NCBI GenBank assembly: GCA_016707525.1
Contig: JADJHP010000021.1
Span: forward strand, 111,661-175,660
Direction: 5' to 3'
Origin: Ignavibacteriota bacterium
GTDB taxonomy: Bacteria; Bacteroidota; Ignavibacteria; UBA10030; UBA6906
DNA: 64,000 bases
This document shows positions 63,663 to 64,000 of this stretch, piece after piece (the first letter of the stretch is position 1; the number at the start of each line of letters is the position of its first letter). Position numbers and translations under genes: made by a program. Below the pieces are notes generated by a model. The model was not told where the DNA came from. It ran no database searches and worked only from the letters and a program-made list of their open reading frames with translations.

Positions 63663-64000
63663 TCCTTCCCCTCGATCGTCCGTTGGGCCTCAAGCGCCGC
63701 CTGGTCCAGTGCCGCCTGCGGCGTCATGTCGCCGACGATGGCTTTCTGACAGAAGGGTGTGAATGTGTTGCCGGCCACCGCAATCACCTTCGGGTGCGGG
63801 GGGAACGGGCGCGCGTGTTTGAGTTCCCTGATGAACATCGAAAGATCTTCCACCTTCTGTGCCTCGGGACTGGCCAATGCGGCGTTGGTCACTGCCATTC
63901 CTCCCATATCGAGCCGCACCCAGTCCATATCGGCCTCCTCGCTCCGGAGATACTTGATGAACTCCCATGCGGCATCCAGGTTCTTCGAATGTGCATTCAC
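63659..64000 (-). CDS. Sugar ABC transporter substrate-binding protein (5' end cut by window edge)
   Basis: The last 114 codons of a family 1 solute-binding protein: NLDAAWEFIKYLRSEEADMD, PEAQKVEDLSMFI, RPFPPHPKVIAV and the C-terminal VGDMTPQAALDQAALEAQRT. This is the hinge-and-tail region of periplasmic sugar-binding proteins. It overlaps the MalF-type gene, giving the order binding protein, MalF, MalG. Confidence 0.88.
   Translation of the reverse strand: MNAHSKNLDAAWEFIKYLRSEEADMDWVRLDMGGMAVTNAALASPEAQKVEDLSMFIRELKHARPFPPHPKVIAVAGNTFTPFCQKAIVGDMTPQAALDQAALEAQRTIEGKE

Overview
The window is a high-GC bacterial chromosome segment. Two large secreted proteins (22329-26612 and 56700-58982) end in a C-terminal domain with the NYPNPFNP motif, typical of type IX secretion (Por) cargo. 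Together with a PorV/PorQ-like barrel, ECF sigma/zinc anti-sigma pairs and an LA_2272-type surface repeat protein, this points to the Bacteroidota/Ignavibacteriota side of the FCB group, probably an environmental, fermentative, polysaccharide-producing lineage. No marker fixes the species.

Region 1 (1-22081) is an exopolysaccharide locus read outwards from a shared 330-bp control region at 5577-5906. Leftwards run a Wza-like export lipoprotein, a PorV-like barrel, a degenerate AAA+ (NtrC-type) protein, a WecA/TagO-type initiating transferase fused to a CapD-like N-terminal half, and a carbamoyltransferase cut by the window edge. Rightwards run Wzz, a BY-kinase-like ATPase broken by an amber codon, a tiny membrane protein, a polymerase/ligase, WecG/TagA transferase, a catalytically degenerate deacetylase, Wzx flippase, glycosyltransferases, an intact deacetylase, a FemAB/GNAT acyltransferase, an ATP-grasp enzyme and a methyltransferase. 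Most joints are 1-8 nt overlaps, so these are two tightly coupled operons. The control region has one -24/-12 (sigma-54) promoter candidate facing each way.

Region 2 (22082-34092): a giant Ig/FG-GAP secreted protein, an NfeD protease plus slipin pair, a palindrome, a 13-nt tandem repeat and a roughly 360-bp nearly pure G tract (probably an assembly artefact), a family B DNA polymerase, a cold-shock protein, a B12-binding protein, Maf, a small FN3-like protein and tRNA-Leu(GAG).

Region 3 (34093-50263): a sensor histidine kinase; two ECF sigma/anti-sigma cassettes, each followed by a coupled membrane or lipoprotein gene (one frameshifted); a phytanoyl-CoA-dioxygenase-like protein; a GH9 cellulase fused to a deacetylase domain; a YpdA-like flavoprotein; a glucoamylase-family hydrolase whose 5' end is fused into a truncated lipoprotein gene; a frameshifted 16-residue-repeat surface protein; and a paralogous lipoprotein.

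Region 4 (50264-56476): a trimeric [FeFe] hydrogenase (HydC-HydB-HydA) divergent from a PAS protein and a SpoIIE phosphatase, with a perfect inverted repeat in the AT-rich gap between them. This looks like a hydrogenase with its own redox-signalling module.

Region 5 (56477-64000): a type-IX-exported serine hydrolase, small DUF1569-, DUF3224- and AHSA1-like genes (the last frameshifted), an outer-membrane-like protein, and two permeases plus the end of a binding protein of a sugar ABC importer.

At least three genes are broken by single-base shifts and one by a stop codon. Two of the shifts look like a lost G in a G/C run. Together with the G tract this leaves open whether the sequence has base errors or the genes are really decaying.
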